Shown piece by piece: positions 1 to 7,890 of a stretch of DNA of 64,000 nucleotides. Position numbers and translations under genes: made by a program. The stretch comes from Streptomyces coeruleorubidus. Its GTDB lineage: Bacteria; Actinomycetota; Actinomycetes; Streptomycetales; Streptomycetaceae. A model generated the notes under the pieces. It saw nothing but the letters and a program-made list of their open reading frames with translations, had not been told where the DNA came from and searched no databases. Within the stretch, counting starts at the first letter, position 1. Every line of letters begins with the position of its first letter. The stretch is from NCBI RefSeq assembly GCF_028885415.1, contig NZ_CP118527.1:7936001-8000000 (forward strand). Reading direction: 5' to 3'.

Positions 1-28
1 CGGTGCCGCGCTGCGCCTTGGTGGGCAT
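1..28 (-). CDS. N-terminal end of an unidentified gene, cut by the window edge
   Basis: Only the first nine codons are inside the window (M-P-T-K-A-Q-R-G-T). The ATG lies behind a purine-rich ribosome-binding site (AGGAGCGAGGAA) a few bases upstream, so this is a real start and not a shadow frame. It reads away from the reductase gene to its right, in the same direction. Nine residues are too few to name a family. As the next gene of the catabolic block it could be an enzyme or the cluster regulator. Confidence 0.5.
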
Positions 29-153
29 GGATTCCTCGCTCCTGTCCTGGTCGGTCATAAGACATTAAATGAAACGCCGTATCGAATAAAGTAATGGTAA
101 GGCGGAGTGCAACCGGGCGTGAAGGGTTTCGAGGTTCTCACCCGTGCGCAGCT

Positions 154-1152
154 TCACGCATCGGAGGAGTGCCCCGGCGTGATCGAGCGTGCCGGGTCGA
201 GCAGGGCGGCGATGTGGTTGACGGCCAGGGCCGCTTCGCCGAAGCCGATCGAGATGAGGCTGACCTTGCCGTCGTAGTCGGCGATGTCGCCGGCCGCGAA
301 GACGCGCTCCCGACTGGTGCGCATCGTGGGGCCGACGAGGATGCGCCGACGGCGCAGCTCCAGCCCCCACTGCTCGATCGGGCCGAGATCGGCGATGAAG
401 CCGAGCGCGGCCACGACCGACTGGGCGGGCAGGGTGATCCGGTCGCCGTCGGAGCTCGCGACCACGACCTCCGACATCGGCCCGTCACCGGAGATCTTCT
501 CGACCTCGTAGGGCGTCAGGACCCGCACGGAGGACGCGTGCACCTGCTCGACGGTGCGTTCGTGGGCCCGGAACCGCGTACGCCGGTGCACCAGCGTCAC
601 CGACGAGGCGATCGGCTCCAGTGACAGCGCCCAGTCGAGCGCGGAGTCCCCGCCGCCGACCACGACGACGTCCTGTCCGGCGAGCTCGTTCAACCGCGGT
701 ACGAAGTACCGCAGCCCCCGGCCCAGGTACTCGGATCCCACGGGGAGCTCGCGGGGGATGAAGTTGCCGATCCCGCCGCAGACGAGCACCGCGCCCGCGG
801 TGACCCGTGCACCGGCGTCGGTGGTCGCGACGATGCCCTCGCCCGTGTCGTCCAGCCCGGTCACCCCGTGCCCGAGCAGGTAGGCGGGGTTCCACCGCCC
901 GGCCTGCTCGGCCAGCCGGTCCACCAGGTCCTGACCGCGGACGGCGGGGAAGCCGGCCACGTCGTAGATGGACTTCTCGGGGTACAGCGCGGCGATCTGG
1001 CCGCCCACTTCGGGCAGCGCGTCGGCGACCGCGACGCTCAGGCCGCGGAAGCCGGCGTAGTACGCGCCGTACAACCCCGTGGGGCCGGCGCCGATGATCA
1101 GCAGGTCGACGCAGACCTCGGGGCCGGTGCCCGTGGCCGGGAGGCCGGTCAC
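154..1152 (-). CDS. Ferredoxin--NAD(P)H reductase (thioredoxin-reductase-like type)
   Basis: About 332 residues, the usual size of FAD-dependent ferredoxin-NADP reductases of the thioredoxin-reductase-like class. The N-terminal FAD loop reads IIGAGPTGLYGAYYA, a second nucleotide loop reads VVVGGGDSALDWALS, and the C-terminal FAD segment reads FAAGDIADYDG. No CxxC redox pair is present, which argues against thioredoxin reductase. The GTG start overlaps the TGA of the upstream ferredoxin gene (GTGA), so the two are translationally coupled. The likely role is to pass NAD(P)H electrons to the 7Fe ferredoxin and on to the Rieske dioxygenase encoded divergently. The partner assignment is inferred from position; the family call is strong. 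Confidence 0.9.
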   Translation of the reverse strand: MTGLPATGTGPEVCVDLLIIGAGPTGLYGAYYAGFRGLSVAVADALPEVGGQIAALYPEKSIYDVAGFPAVRGQDLVDRLAEQAGRWNPAYLLGHGVTGLDDTGEGIVATTDAGARVTAGAVLVCGGIGNFIPRELPVGSEYLGRGLRYFVPRLNELAGQDVVVVGGGDSALDWALSLEPIASSVTLVHRRTRFRAHERTVEQVHASSVRVLTPYEVEKISGDGPMSEVVVASSDGDRITLPAQSVVAALGFIADLGPIEQWGLELRRRRILVGPTMRTSRERVFAAGDIADYDGKVSLISIGFGEAALAVNHIAALLDPARSITPGHSSDA

Positions 1153-1463
1153 GCGCCCACCTCCGGGTGGTCGTGGCCGGCCTTGCCGACCTTGCGTGCC
1201 CCGCCGGGCGAGCCGAGCGGTTCGATGCCGAGGGTGAAGAACTCGGCGTTGATGCGCTCGAACTGCTTGCTCTCCTCCGGCAGGTCCTCGTGGTGGAAGA
1301 TCGAGATCTGCGGGCAGACGGGTTCGCAGCGCCCGCACTCGACACATTCGTCGGGCTGGATGTAGAGCATCCGGTCGCCCTCGTAGATGCAGTCGGCCGG
1401 GCACTCCTCCATGCACGACTTGTCCATGACGTCGATGCAGGCCTGCGTGATGACGTACGGCAC
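1149..1463 (-). CDS. 7Fe ferredoxin ([3Fe-4S][4Fe-4S])
   Basis: A 104-residue ferredoxin. Cysteines at about 9, 17, 21, 40, 43, 46 and 50 fit the Cx7CxxxCP...CxxCxxCxxxCP pattern, binding one 3Fe-4S and one 4Fe-4S cluster. The GTG at 1463 is chosen because the protein then begins VPYVITQ, as is usual in this family, and a GAAGGG ribosome-binding site precedes it. An in-frame ATG at 1496 would place the start inside the operator-like sequence. It is the first gene of a two-gene unit with the reductase and probably carries electrons to the oxygenase encoded on the other strand. A partnership with another oxygenase in the cell cannot be excluded. Confidence 0.93.
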   Translation of the reverse strand: MPYVITQACIDVMDKSCMEECPADCIYEGDRMLYIQPDECVECGRCEPVCPQISIFHHEDLPEESKQFERINAEFFTLGIEPLGSPGGARKVGKAGHDHPEVGA

Positions 1464-1494
1464 GAGCTTGTTGCCCTTCACACGGTCGCACAGC

Positions 1495-1513
1495 ATGCGA
1501 GACGGTGTATTTC
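1495..1513 (-). promoter_or_regulatory. Operator-like half-site before the ferredoxin-reductase operon
   Basis: The plus strand reads ATGCGAGA, then CGGTG, then TATTTC. The left half is identical to the left half of the site before the 2OG dioxygenase gene (7485-7492) and nearly identical to that at 1608. The right half is poor. It lies 32-50 bases upstream of the chosen ferredoxin start. Confidence 0.45.
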
Positions 1514-1570
1514 AATGTGGAACAGGATGATGGCGGTGCCCGGCCGGGGTGTCAACCGCGAGACGAATGC

Positions 1571-1599
1571 TTGACACCTTGAGAATGCTGGGGGACTCT
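1571..1599 (+). promoter_or_regulatory. Candidate promoter of the Rieske dioxygenase operon
   Basis: A perfect -35 hexamer TTGACA (1571-1576) is followed after 17 bases by a weak -10, GACTCT (1594-1599). The full operator palindrome begins nine bases further on, where transcription would start. Repression by a bound regulator would fit this layout. Confidence 0.45.
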
Positions 1600-1607
1600 G
1601 ATGCGAC

Positions 1608-1627
1608 ATACGAGATGGCGTCTCACA
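1608..1627 (+). promoter_or_regulatory. Palindromic operator of the Rieske dioxygenase operon
   Basis: ATACGAGA, five bases, TCTC: the arms GAGA (1612-1615) and TCTC (1621-1624) are a perfect inverted repeat. The same architecture recurs at 7485-7505, and half-sites occur at 1495 and near 8388. It overlaps an in-frame ATG at 1615, so the dioxygenase start is better placed downstream. Confidence 0.55.
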
Positions 1628-1668
1628 GCACGCCACTCGGGTCGGGACTTGTGAGAGGCAAACTCCCC

Positions 1669-3021
1669 ATGGGAAGCAATCCCCGGACCGTCCCAGCGCC
1701 GATGATCGTCGAGGACTGGGACCAGCTCACCTTCCGGGTCAACCGCGAGGCCTACCGCAGCGCGGAGATCTTCGCCCGGGAACGCGGCTGGGTGTGGATG
1801 CACACCTGGCTCTACCTCGGGCACGAGACCGAGATCCCCAACCCCAACGACTTCAAGGTCCGCACGCTCGGCGGCCGCCCGCTGATCTTCTGCCGGGACA
1901 CTGCCGGCGAGGTGCACGCGTTCCTGAACTCCTGCCCGCACCGCGGCACCGTGCTGTGCCGCGAGAACGAGGGCTCGACCAGGCTCTTCCAGTGCTTCTA
2001 CCACGCCTGGACGTTCCGCAACAACGGCGAGGTCGCCGCCATCCCCGACGCCGGGGCGTACGAGTCGAGCGACGAGTTCCGGGCGTCGATGGGGCTGCGC
2101 GGCGTGCCGCGCCTGGAGACCCACGAGGGGTTCGTCTTCGTCTCCTTCGACCCCGACGCTCCGCCGCTGCTCGACTACCTCGGCGACGCGGCCGACTACA
2201 TGACGATGATCCAGCAGCAGCACGCCGGCGGCATGACCACCCTGCCCGGCACACAGCTCTACAGCGTGCGCGGCAACTGGAAACTCGCCGTCGAGAACGC
2301 CATGGACGGCTACCACTTCGCGCCGACGCACAACACGTTCGTCGGCTACCTGCGGGAGAGCGGTTACGCCGTCACCGACGACAACCAGTACGCCTACAAC
2401 CTCGGCAACGGCCACGGGCTGCTGGTCCTGACCGGGCACGGCGGACGGATCAGCATGATCTGGGAACCGCGCTTCGGCGAGGACGAGCGAGTCCGCACCG
2501 AGGCCCACCGGGCCGAGATGACACAGCGGCTGGGGGAGAAACGGGCGCACTACGTGGCCGACGAGAGCCACATCCTGTTCGTGTTCCCTAACCTGCTGCT
2601 GTTCGACATCGAGGGCCTGTCGATCCGGCAACTGGAGCCGGTGGCGCCCGACCAGACCGACGTGCGTGCCTGGCAACTGGTCCCGCGCGACGAGGACCCG
2701 GACACGCGCGCCCTGCGCATGAAGACGGTCGTCAGCTTCGTCGGCCCGGGCGGGCTCGCGACGCCGGACGACATCGAGGCGTACGAGGCGGTCCAGCGCG
2801 GCATCCAGGCCACGGCGGGCACCGCCGCGCCCGAACTGGACTACAGCGACATGTCGCGCGGCATGGCCGACGAGGCCAAGGGCGTGCAGGGCAGGTCCAT
2901 CGACGAAGGCGCGATGCGGGGCTTCTGGCGGCACTGGATCGAAGCCACAGGGCTCGACGACGGCATCGAGGTCAACGGCGAGCGACCGGCGTCCTTCCTC
3001 GCGGGGAGGGACGTGCGATGA
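1669..3021 (+). CDS. Aromatic-ring-hydroxylating dioxygenase, alpha (Rieske) subunit
   Basis: About 450 residues. The Rieske motif is C89-x-H91-x17-C109-x2-H112 (CPH...CFYH). The mononuclear iron site shows the family signature ENAMDGYHFAPTH with H216 and H221. This is the catalytic subunit of a Rieske non-heme iron dioxygenase that adds O2 to an aromatic ring. The ATG at 1669 has a GAGAGG ribosome-binding site about ten bases upstream; in-frame starts at 1549 and 1615 fall in or before the promoter and operator. The stop overlaps the start of the beta subunit (ATGA). The substrate cannot be read from sequence. Electrons probably come from the divergent ferredoxin and reductase. Confidence 0.92.
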   Translation: MGSNPRTVPAPMIVEDWDQLTFRVNREAYRSAEIFARERGWVWMHTWLYLGHETEIPNPNDFKVRTLGGRPLIFCRDTAGEVHAFLNSCPHRGTVLCRENEGSTRLFQCFYHAWTFRNNGEVAAIPDAGAYESSDEFRASMGLRGVPRLETHEGFVFVSFDPDAPPLLDYLGDAADYMTMIQQQHAGGMTTLPGTQLYSVRGNWKLAVENAMDGYHFAPTHNTFVGYLRESGYAVTDDNQYAYNLGNGHGLLVLTGHGGRISMIWEPRFGEDERVRTEAHRAEMTQRLGEKRAHYVADESHILFVFPNLLLFDIEGLSIRQLEPVAPDQTDVRAWQLVPRDEDPDTRALRMKTVVSFVGPGGLATPDDIEAYEAVQRGIQATAGTAAPELDYSDMSRGMADEAKGVQGRSIDEGAMRGFWRHWIEATGLDDGIEVNGERPASFLAGRDVR

Positions 3022-3545
3022 CCGCGATCGTCAACCGCGGCGCCGTGCGGTGCGCCGGACGTACCGTCACCCGGCAGGAGGTGGAGGACTTCCTCTACGC
3101 CGAGGCGGACATCCTCGACCACTGGGACTACGACGGCTGGCTGGCCCTCTTCGAACCCGGCGCCCGCTACGAGATCCCGACCACCGACCACCGCCCCGGC
3201 TGGTCCCCGCACGAGACCGGATCGTTCGTCGACGACGACTGGGATCTGCTGAACGCGCGGGTCAAGCGCCTGAAGTCCCGCAAGGCGCACGCCGAGAACC
3301 CGCACTCGCGCACGCACCGGCTGGTGTCCAACGTGCGGCTGTCCGAGGGCGACACGGAGGATGCCTTCCGGGTGGCGGCGTCGTTCGTGGTGCACCGCGC
3401 CCGCGACGGGCACTTCGACGCCTACGTCGGGTGGTACGACCACCTGCTGGTGCCGACCGATGACGGACTCCGTTTCCGGTTGCGGCGCTCGCTCCTCTGC
3501 CACGAGTCGCTGGCGGCAGGCGCCCGGCTCAGCTTCATCCTCTAG
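3018..3545 (+). CDS. Aromatic-ring-hydroxylating dioxygenase, beta subunit
   Basis: A 175-residue protein with the SnoaL-like cone fold typical of ring-hydroxylating dioxygenase small subunits. Family features include the N-terminal VEDFLYAEADILD helix, the W-LALF-x5-Y segment, the NPHSRTHRLVSNV block and the C-terminal RRSLLCHE strand. It has no metal site and is structural, forming the alpha3-beta3 oxygenase with the preceding gene. The start codon overlaps the alpha-subunit stop (ATGA). The next gene follows 20 bases downstream. Confidence 0.92.
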   Translation: MTAIVNRGAVRCAGRTVTRQEVEDFLYAEADILDHWDYDGWLALFEPGARYEIPTTDHRPGWSPHETGSFVDDDWDLLNARVKRLKSRKAHAENPHSRTHRLVSNVRLSEGDTEDAFRVAASFVVHRARDGHFDAYVGWYDHLLVPTDDGLRFRLRRSLLCHESLAAGARLSFIL

Positions 3546-3565
3546 CCGGCGCGGAAGGCGACCCG

Positions 3566-4777
3566 ATGATCCGACACACCCTGTCCTTCCGTTTCGCCGA
3601 CGGAGCCGACCAGGCCACGCGGGAGTCCGTGCTGGCCGAGCTGCGCACCTTCCCGGACCGGTACCCGGCCATGCGCGGCTTCGTCCTCGGTGAGAACATC
3701 AGCACCCGCGACCGGACCTTCACCCACACGATGGCCGTCGACTTCGACAGCCAGGACGATCTGCTGGCCTATCTGGGCAGCGAGTCCCACGAGAGCTTCG
3801 TGCACACGCGCTGGCGCCCGGTGATCGACCGGCAGGCCATCACCTCGTTCGAGTACGCCGAGCGTCCCTCGCTCGCCCCAGGAAGGACACCGCCGGTGAG
3901 CACACGCCCGCACGGCCCGTACGGCATGGAGTACGCCCGGATCGAGGTTCCGGACATGCAGGCCACGATCGACTTCCTCGAGTACCACGTCGGGCTGCAA
4001 CTGGAGCAGCGTACGGACGAGTACGCCTACCTGCGCGCCGACATCGAGCACCACGCGATCGAGCTGATCCACGCGCCCGAGCGCACCGACGGCTGGACGA
4101 CCGCGGTCGGCTACAGCGTGGAGAGCGAGGAGGTCCTCGAACAGCTGCGCAAGAGCGTCGCCGACGCAGGCCTCGACATCCTGGACCTCCAGGAGCGGCA
4201 GCAGGCGCTGTGCGACAACGGCTTCGCGGTGAAGGACCCCAATGGCCTCGTCGTCGAGCTGTTCACCGAGTTCCAGGAGTACGCCGAGCCGCCGCACATC
4301 GAGATCCGGCCGCTCGACCTGGTGCACCCCTTCATCGCCACCGCGAAGTACGAGGAGACGCTGGACTTCTACCAGAACGTCCTGAGGTTCCTGCCCTCCG
4401 ACTACGTCGTCGGCTCGACCACGTTCTTCCGCGGCGAGGACCGCTACCACCACAGCCTCGCGATCCAGAACAACAAGGAGCACTTCACCGCGCACCTGTG
4501 CTTCGCGATGAAGAGCCTCGACCACGTCATGCGGATGCGCGCCCGCGCGTTGTACAAGGGTGCGCCGATCGCCTCCGACATCGTCAACCACTCGGCCTCG
4601 ACGTCGATCGCGTTCTACCTGCACGACACTCGCTTCGGCCCGCGGTACGAACTGTGCGACCGGCACCGGGTGTTCACGCCGGAGGAGCACGAGACGCACC
4701 GGCCCCGCAGGATGCCGGCCGACCCGCGCAACATCGACGTGTGGCGTCCGGCCGCCGACGACTGGGGACGTTTTTGA
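3566..4777 (+). CDS. Dabb-domain / extradiol (VOC) dioxygenase fusion
   Basis: A 403-residue fusion. Residues about 1-100 are a stress-responsive dimeric A/B-barrel (Dabb) domain starting MIRHTLSFRFADG. Residues about 115-390 are two vicinal-oxygen-chelate modules like a type I extradiol ring-cleavage dioxygenase. Metal ligands of the catalytic module are visible: H254 (DLVHPF), H310 (TAHLCF) and E362 (YELCD), with spacing close to BphC-type enzymes. It probably cleaves the catechol-like product of the Rieske enzyme. An internal GTG at 3897 with an AGGAAGGA ribosome-binding site could give a separate dioxygenase polypeptide. The downstream gene overlaps at TTGA. Confidence 0.85.
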   Translation: MIRHTLSFRFADGADQATRESVLAELRTFPDRYPAMRGFVLGENISTRDRTFTHTMAVDFDSQDDLLAYLGSESHESFVHTRWRPVIDRQAITSFEYAERPSLAPGRTPPVSTRPHGPYGMEYARIEVPDMQATIDFLEYHVGLQLEQRTDEYAYLRADIEHHAIELIHAPERTDGWTTAVGYSVESEEVLEQLRKSVADAGLDILDLQERQQALCDNGFAVKDPNGLVVELFTEFQEYAEPPHIEIRPLDLVHPFIATAKYEETLDFYQNVLRFLPSDYVVGSTTFFRGEDRYHHSLAIQNNKEHFTAHLCFAMKSLDHVMRMRARALYKGAPIASDIVNHSASTSIAFYLHDTRFGPRYELCDRHRVFTPEEHETHRPRRMPADPRNIDVWRPAADDWGRF

Positions 4778-5937
4778 GACAGCGGCTGCTCGATGTCCTG
4801 CACCTGCTCGACGCGAACCCCGCCCCCCGCGGTCAGGAGCGGACGGCGGCCCACCGGTTGCGCGACTGGTGCGCGGACCGGTGGCCGCACGTCGAGTGGG
4901 AGGTACTGGAGCACGGCCCCGCGGGCGGCAGCCTTCTCGCCGCCCACGGGGCCGGGCCGTTGCTGTACTCCCACCTGGACACGTCGCTGGACGACGGCGA
5001 CGCGTCGTACCGGCTCGTCACCGGCGACGCCGCACCGGTCGGCCCGCTCACCGTGGACGACGACGCGGTGGCCGGCTTCGGTCTCGGAGTCGCTCGCGGG
5101 CCGGCGGCCGCCGCGCTGGTCGCCTTCGCCGAGGCGGGTGCCGGGCGGCTGCTGCTCGCCGGCTCCGGGACGCACCGCCGCTCAGGCGGCACCACCGGCC
5201 TGGAGGCCTACGCCGACGCGTACCCGCTGCCGCGGTCGGCGATCGTGGCCAAGTGCGGCCCGCCCACGCTGCTGTGGCACGAACCGGGCGCGTTCTACCT
5301 GACCGTCCGGGTGACCGGCCGCTCCGGGGCCGCGATGGCGGCGGAGTCCGCCACGCCGCCCGGGGGAGTCGTCGCCCACGCCGGCGTCGTCCTGGACGAG
5401 CTGGCCCGCTGGCGCACGGACTACCTGGCCGCCGACCCGCGGCTGGGGCAGACCGGCCGGGCGTGCGGCATCGGCGCGATCAGCGGGGGATGGCCGGACA
5501 AGCCGGACCTGCTGCCGGCCCAGCTGCGGATCGATCTGTACGTCGTCGCCGGAGACCGGGTCGAGCCGGCCGTGCTGGCGGCCGAACTGGCCGACCGGCT
5601 GCGGGCGCGGTGCGCGGAGTCGGTGCTGCGGGACTGCGCGGTCGACGTGGAGGCCGAGCCCGTCGCGCCGGCCGCGGCCACGGCGGCCGACGCCCCGGTG
5701 GTGACGGCCGCCCGGGCGGCCTGGCGCGACGAGTTCGGCGCACAGCCGCCGCCGGTCACCGGCTGGACGGGATCCACCGACGGCGTCGTCCTGCGTGCCC
5801 GCGGTGTCGACACCGTGCGCCTCGGCCCGCAGGCCAAGCCGGCCGCCGACGATCCGCGCCGCGACGGACTGTCGTTGACGCAGCTCGCGGCCTACGCGCG
5901 CATCTATCGCAGGCTGTTGACCGAGCTGCCGGCGTAG
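4774..5937 (+). CDS. M20-family-like hydrolase with degenerate metal site
   Basis: 387 residues from a TTG start (4774-4776) that overlaps the previous TGA, preceded by GGGGACG. The fold resembles M20 peptidases and amidohydrolases: the first ligand motif reads LLYSHLDT (H67, D69), a dimerisation lid follows, and the C-terminal half ends in the GWTGSTDGVVLRARG and RRLL region. The usual second aspartate (GRGxxDMKGG) is replaced by GFGLGVARGPAAA, the EE dyad by GSGTHRR, and the C-terminal AHxxNE histidine by DDPRRDGLSLTQL. It is the last gene of the operon. It may hydrolyse a ring-cleavage product, but with most ligands missing the chemistry is uncertain. Confidence 0.7.
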   Translation: MRQRLLDVLHLLDANPAPRGQERTAAHRLRDWCADRWPHVEWEVLEHGPAGGSLLAAHGAGPLLYSHLDTSLDDGDASYRLVTGDAAPVGPLTVDDDAVAGFGLGVARGPAAAALVAFAEAGAGRLLLAGSGTHRRSGGTTGLEAYADAYPLPRSAIVAKCGPPTLLWHEPGAFYLTVRVTGRSGAAMAAESATPPGGVVAHAGVVLDELARWRTDYLAADPRLGQTGRACGIGAISGGWPDKPDLLPAQLRIDLYVVAGDRVEPAVLAAELADRLRARCAESVLRDCAVDVEAEPVAPAAATAADAPVVTAARAAWRDEFGAQPPPVTGWTGSTDGVVLRARGVDTVRLGPQAKPAADDPRRDGLSLTQLAAYARIYRRLLTELPA

Positions 5938-6022
5938 CCCGGGCGGTTGGCGGGGCTGGTGCTGTGGCGGCGACAAGGAGTTGACCCGCCAGTACCTGGG
6001 CGGGGACTTCTTCGCATGGAGT

Positions 6023-6061
6023 TCGTCGGCGTCCGGCGGACTCAGCCGCGGACGCCGACGA
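6023..6061. terminator. Bidirectional terminator hairpin
   Basis: TCGTCGGCGTCCG (6023-6035) and CGGACGCCGACGA (6049-6061) form a perfect 13-bp stem with a 13-base loop. It lies between the converging M20-like gene and 2OG-dioxygenase gene, so it can end both transcripts. Confidence 0.7.
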
Positions 6062-6093
6062 GAATGACCAACCGTCACCGAGAGGGTGCGGCG

Positions 6094-7167
6094 TCACACG
6101 CCCCAGTCGTCGTTCACCGTGACGGCGTCGGCGATGTGGAAGCGGCCGCCGGGCACCGGCGGGGTGGTGGGCTCACCCATTTCGACGACGTGCTTGCCGA
6201 ACTGGGGGGCCAGCGGGCGCCCGACGTCGCGCTTGAGCCACAGACGCAGCAGATGCCGGCGGCGCTCCGGCTCCGGGTGGTCGGTGTAGCTGGTGCGAGA
6301 GTGCAGAGCGGCGTAGTTCAGAAGCCACTGCACATCCCCCGGCTGGAAATCCATGTCGATCGGCAGACCGGGCTCCTGCGAGATCTCGTCGAAGAGGGCG
6401 ATCGCCGCGGCCTGGTCGGGCGTCAGTTGGGGAACGCCGGGGTACTCCTGGGCGCTGAAGATCATCGAGCTGCCGGCGTAGGTGCTGAAGACGCCGTCGA
6501 CGTAGCTGATGATCGGCGAGGTGTACGTCAACTCAGGGGAGTCGGGGTCCTGGCGCCGCCAGTCCCAGTGGTAGGTGTCGAAGAGCCGCGGAGCGAGATC
6601 CGGTCGCAGGCGCAGCATCTCGTTGTAGATCGTGGTGCCGCTGACCAGGCTGGAGGCCCCGCCCTCCTTGGCACCGCGCAGGCACATGAGGGCGACGACG
6701 TCGGAGCTGTCCGAGTGGAACGGCAGCCGGTCCCGCACCCGGGAGGGCAGCGCGCCCTCGTCGGCCATCGTCTTGTTCGACGTGGCGATCACGTGGTCGA
6801 GCAGATCGCCCCTCTGGTTCTGCCCGATCGGCTGGCCGAGGTGCAGGCCCATGACGAAGAAGATGGCCGCGGCCACGGCGTCGCCGTACTCCTCGGTGCG
6901 CAGGCCGCGCACCAGGACGAAGCCCCGGCCGGCGTCCATCTGGCCGGCACACTCGTCGTTGAGGGCACGACAGGCGTCGAACGGGTAGTCGGCGGCGGTG
7001 ACGGTGCGCAGGTCGGGGTCGTCGGCGACGAAGCGCCGGCCCAGGTCTTCCAGCTCGGCGCGCTCGGCGTCGCTGAGGACGTAGATCCACTCGGTGGACT
7101 TCGACAGCTCGTCCCCGCGCCAGGCGGACGGTCCGGAGATCGGCTCGAGGCCGACAGTGGTGGTCAC
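6094..7167 (-). CDS. TauD/TfdA-like Fe(II)/2-oxoglutarate-dependent dioxygenase
   Basis: About 357 residues. The iron triad is visible as H151-x-D153 (FHSDSS) and H289 (ALHSRT), followed by the 2-oxoglutarate-binding arginine region RRRHLLRLWLK. The pattern matches large TauD-domain oxygenases. It probably hydroxylates or oxidatively cleaves a small organic substrate, using 2-oxoglutarate and O2. The GTG at 7167 is preceded by GAGGAG; the reading frame is open far upstream, but that part does not resemble the family. It is transcribed convergently to the Rieske operon. Its promoter region carries the best copy of the shared CGAGA operator, which ties it to the same pathway. Confidence 0.85.
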   Translation of the reverse strand: MTTTVGLEPISGPSAWRGDELSKSTEWIYVLSDAERAELEDLGRRFVADDPDLRTVTAADYPFDACRALNDECAGQMDAGRGFVLVRGLRTEEYGDAVAAAIFFVMGLHLGQPIGQNQRGDLLDHVIATSNKTMADEGALPSRVRDRLPFHSDSSDVVALMCLRGAKEGGASSLVSGTTIYNEMLRLRPDLAPRLFDTYHWDWRRQDPDSPELTYTSPIISYVDGVFSTYAGSSMIFSAQEYPGVPQLTPDQAAAIALFDEISQEPGLPIDMDFQPGDVQWLLNYAALHSRTSYTDHPEPERRRHLLRLWLKRDVGRPLAPQFGKHVVEMGEPTTPPVPGGRFHIADAVTVNDDWGV

Positions 7168-7283
7168 GGTGATGCACTCCTCGAAGAGGTGATGAGAGTT
7201 CCGTCGGCGAAGACACGACGGATGACGAAGGTTCGTGGTGCGGCAGGGGCTCGTCGCGTGGCGACGAACGGCACTCGGAACGC

Positions 7284-7424
7284 TCAGAAGGGGGTCTGAG
7301 GCTCGCCGGCGGCCGTACCGGGGCGCAGCCCCTCCCGGGGCGGGAAGTAGCTGAGCGGTTCGTCGTAGGTCCGGCGGCCAGCGCACGACACGAGCAGGAC
7401 GCCGATCGGGGCGACTGTCCTCAT
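7284..7424 (-). CDS. Possible 46-residue leader peptide
   Basis: A short open frame between the operator (7485-7505) and the 2OG-dioxygenase start. It has an ATG behind a good AAAGGACGGG ribosome-binding site and the sequence MRTVAPIGVLLVSCAGRR... ending AGEPQTPF. It has a weakly hydrophobic start but no family I recognise. It could be a real small protein, a leader coupled to the dioxygenase, or chance coding in GC-rich DNA. The evidence is position and ribosome-binding site only. Confidence 0.3.
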   Translation of the reverse strand: MRTVAPIGVLLVSCAGRRTYDEPLSYFPPREGLRPGTAAGEPQTPF

Positions 7425-7484
7425 GCTGGTCCCGTCCTTTCGAGAAGTGCCCCCACGATAGGGGAGGGCCGGACTTTGAGCAAT

Positions 7485-7505
7485 ATGCGAGACACCATCT
7501 CGTAA
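7485..7505 (-). promoter_or_regulatory. Palindromic operator before the 2OG dioxygenase
   Basis: ATGCGAGA-CACCA-TCTCGTAA: GAGA (7489-7492) and TCTC (7498-7501) with matching outer bases. It is the most symmetric of the four related sites in the 0-9 kb cluster. Confidence 0.55.
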
Positions 7506-7520
7506 ACGCGAGCCAGGCCG

Positions 7521-7890
7521 GCACGGCGACGAGGGCTCCAGCAGTTCGCCGACCTCGCCGGCTCCTCCCGGGGGACGACCACCAGGGGAGCCGTCCCGGC
7601 GTTGCGCCAGTTCGTCGTGCAGGTCCTGGATCCGGGCGGTCCGCTCGGGGCCGTCCGGTTCGGGCACCCGCGGCCGCAGGGTGCCGATCGCTCCACCTCT
7701 GACGAACGGGGACAGCAGTAGGTGCGTGCGTGAGGCCAGGTGGGCGCCGGGGGTGCCGGTGTGCCTGGCCGTCAGCCGGGCGATGCCGGCGAAGGTCAGG
7801 CCGGCGAGCAGGCCGAACACCAGGTGGCCGCCGAGGCCGGAGCTGGTCACGTACGGCTGGACCGCGGGTTCGCCCAGGAACTGCCTTGTT
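7521..7890 (-). pseudogene. Possible remnant of a small membrane protein
   Basis: The minus strand reads ...YVTSSGLGGHLVFGLL, then AGLTFAGIARLTARHTG, with a hydrophobic stretch like the last transmembrane helix of a small integral membrane protein. It then runs without a clear end into low-complexity codons. No start or ribosome-binding site is visible. I read it as a decayed C-terminal piece, with low certainty. Confidence 0.25.

Noticed and set aside
154..1515. One 453-residue reading frame joining ferredoxin-like DNA and reductase
   Set aside because: The N-terminal part is the ferredoxin gene read in the wrong frame. The reductase has its own GTG at 1152 overlapping the ferredoxin stop.
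4210..4773. An N-terminal extension of the M20-like gene
   Set aside because: These codons are the dioxygenase gene in another frame (Arg/Pro-rich). The TTG at 4774 with a ribosome-binding site is the natural start.
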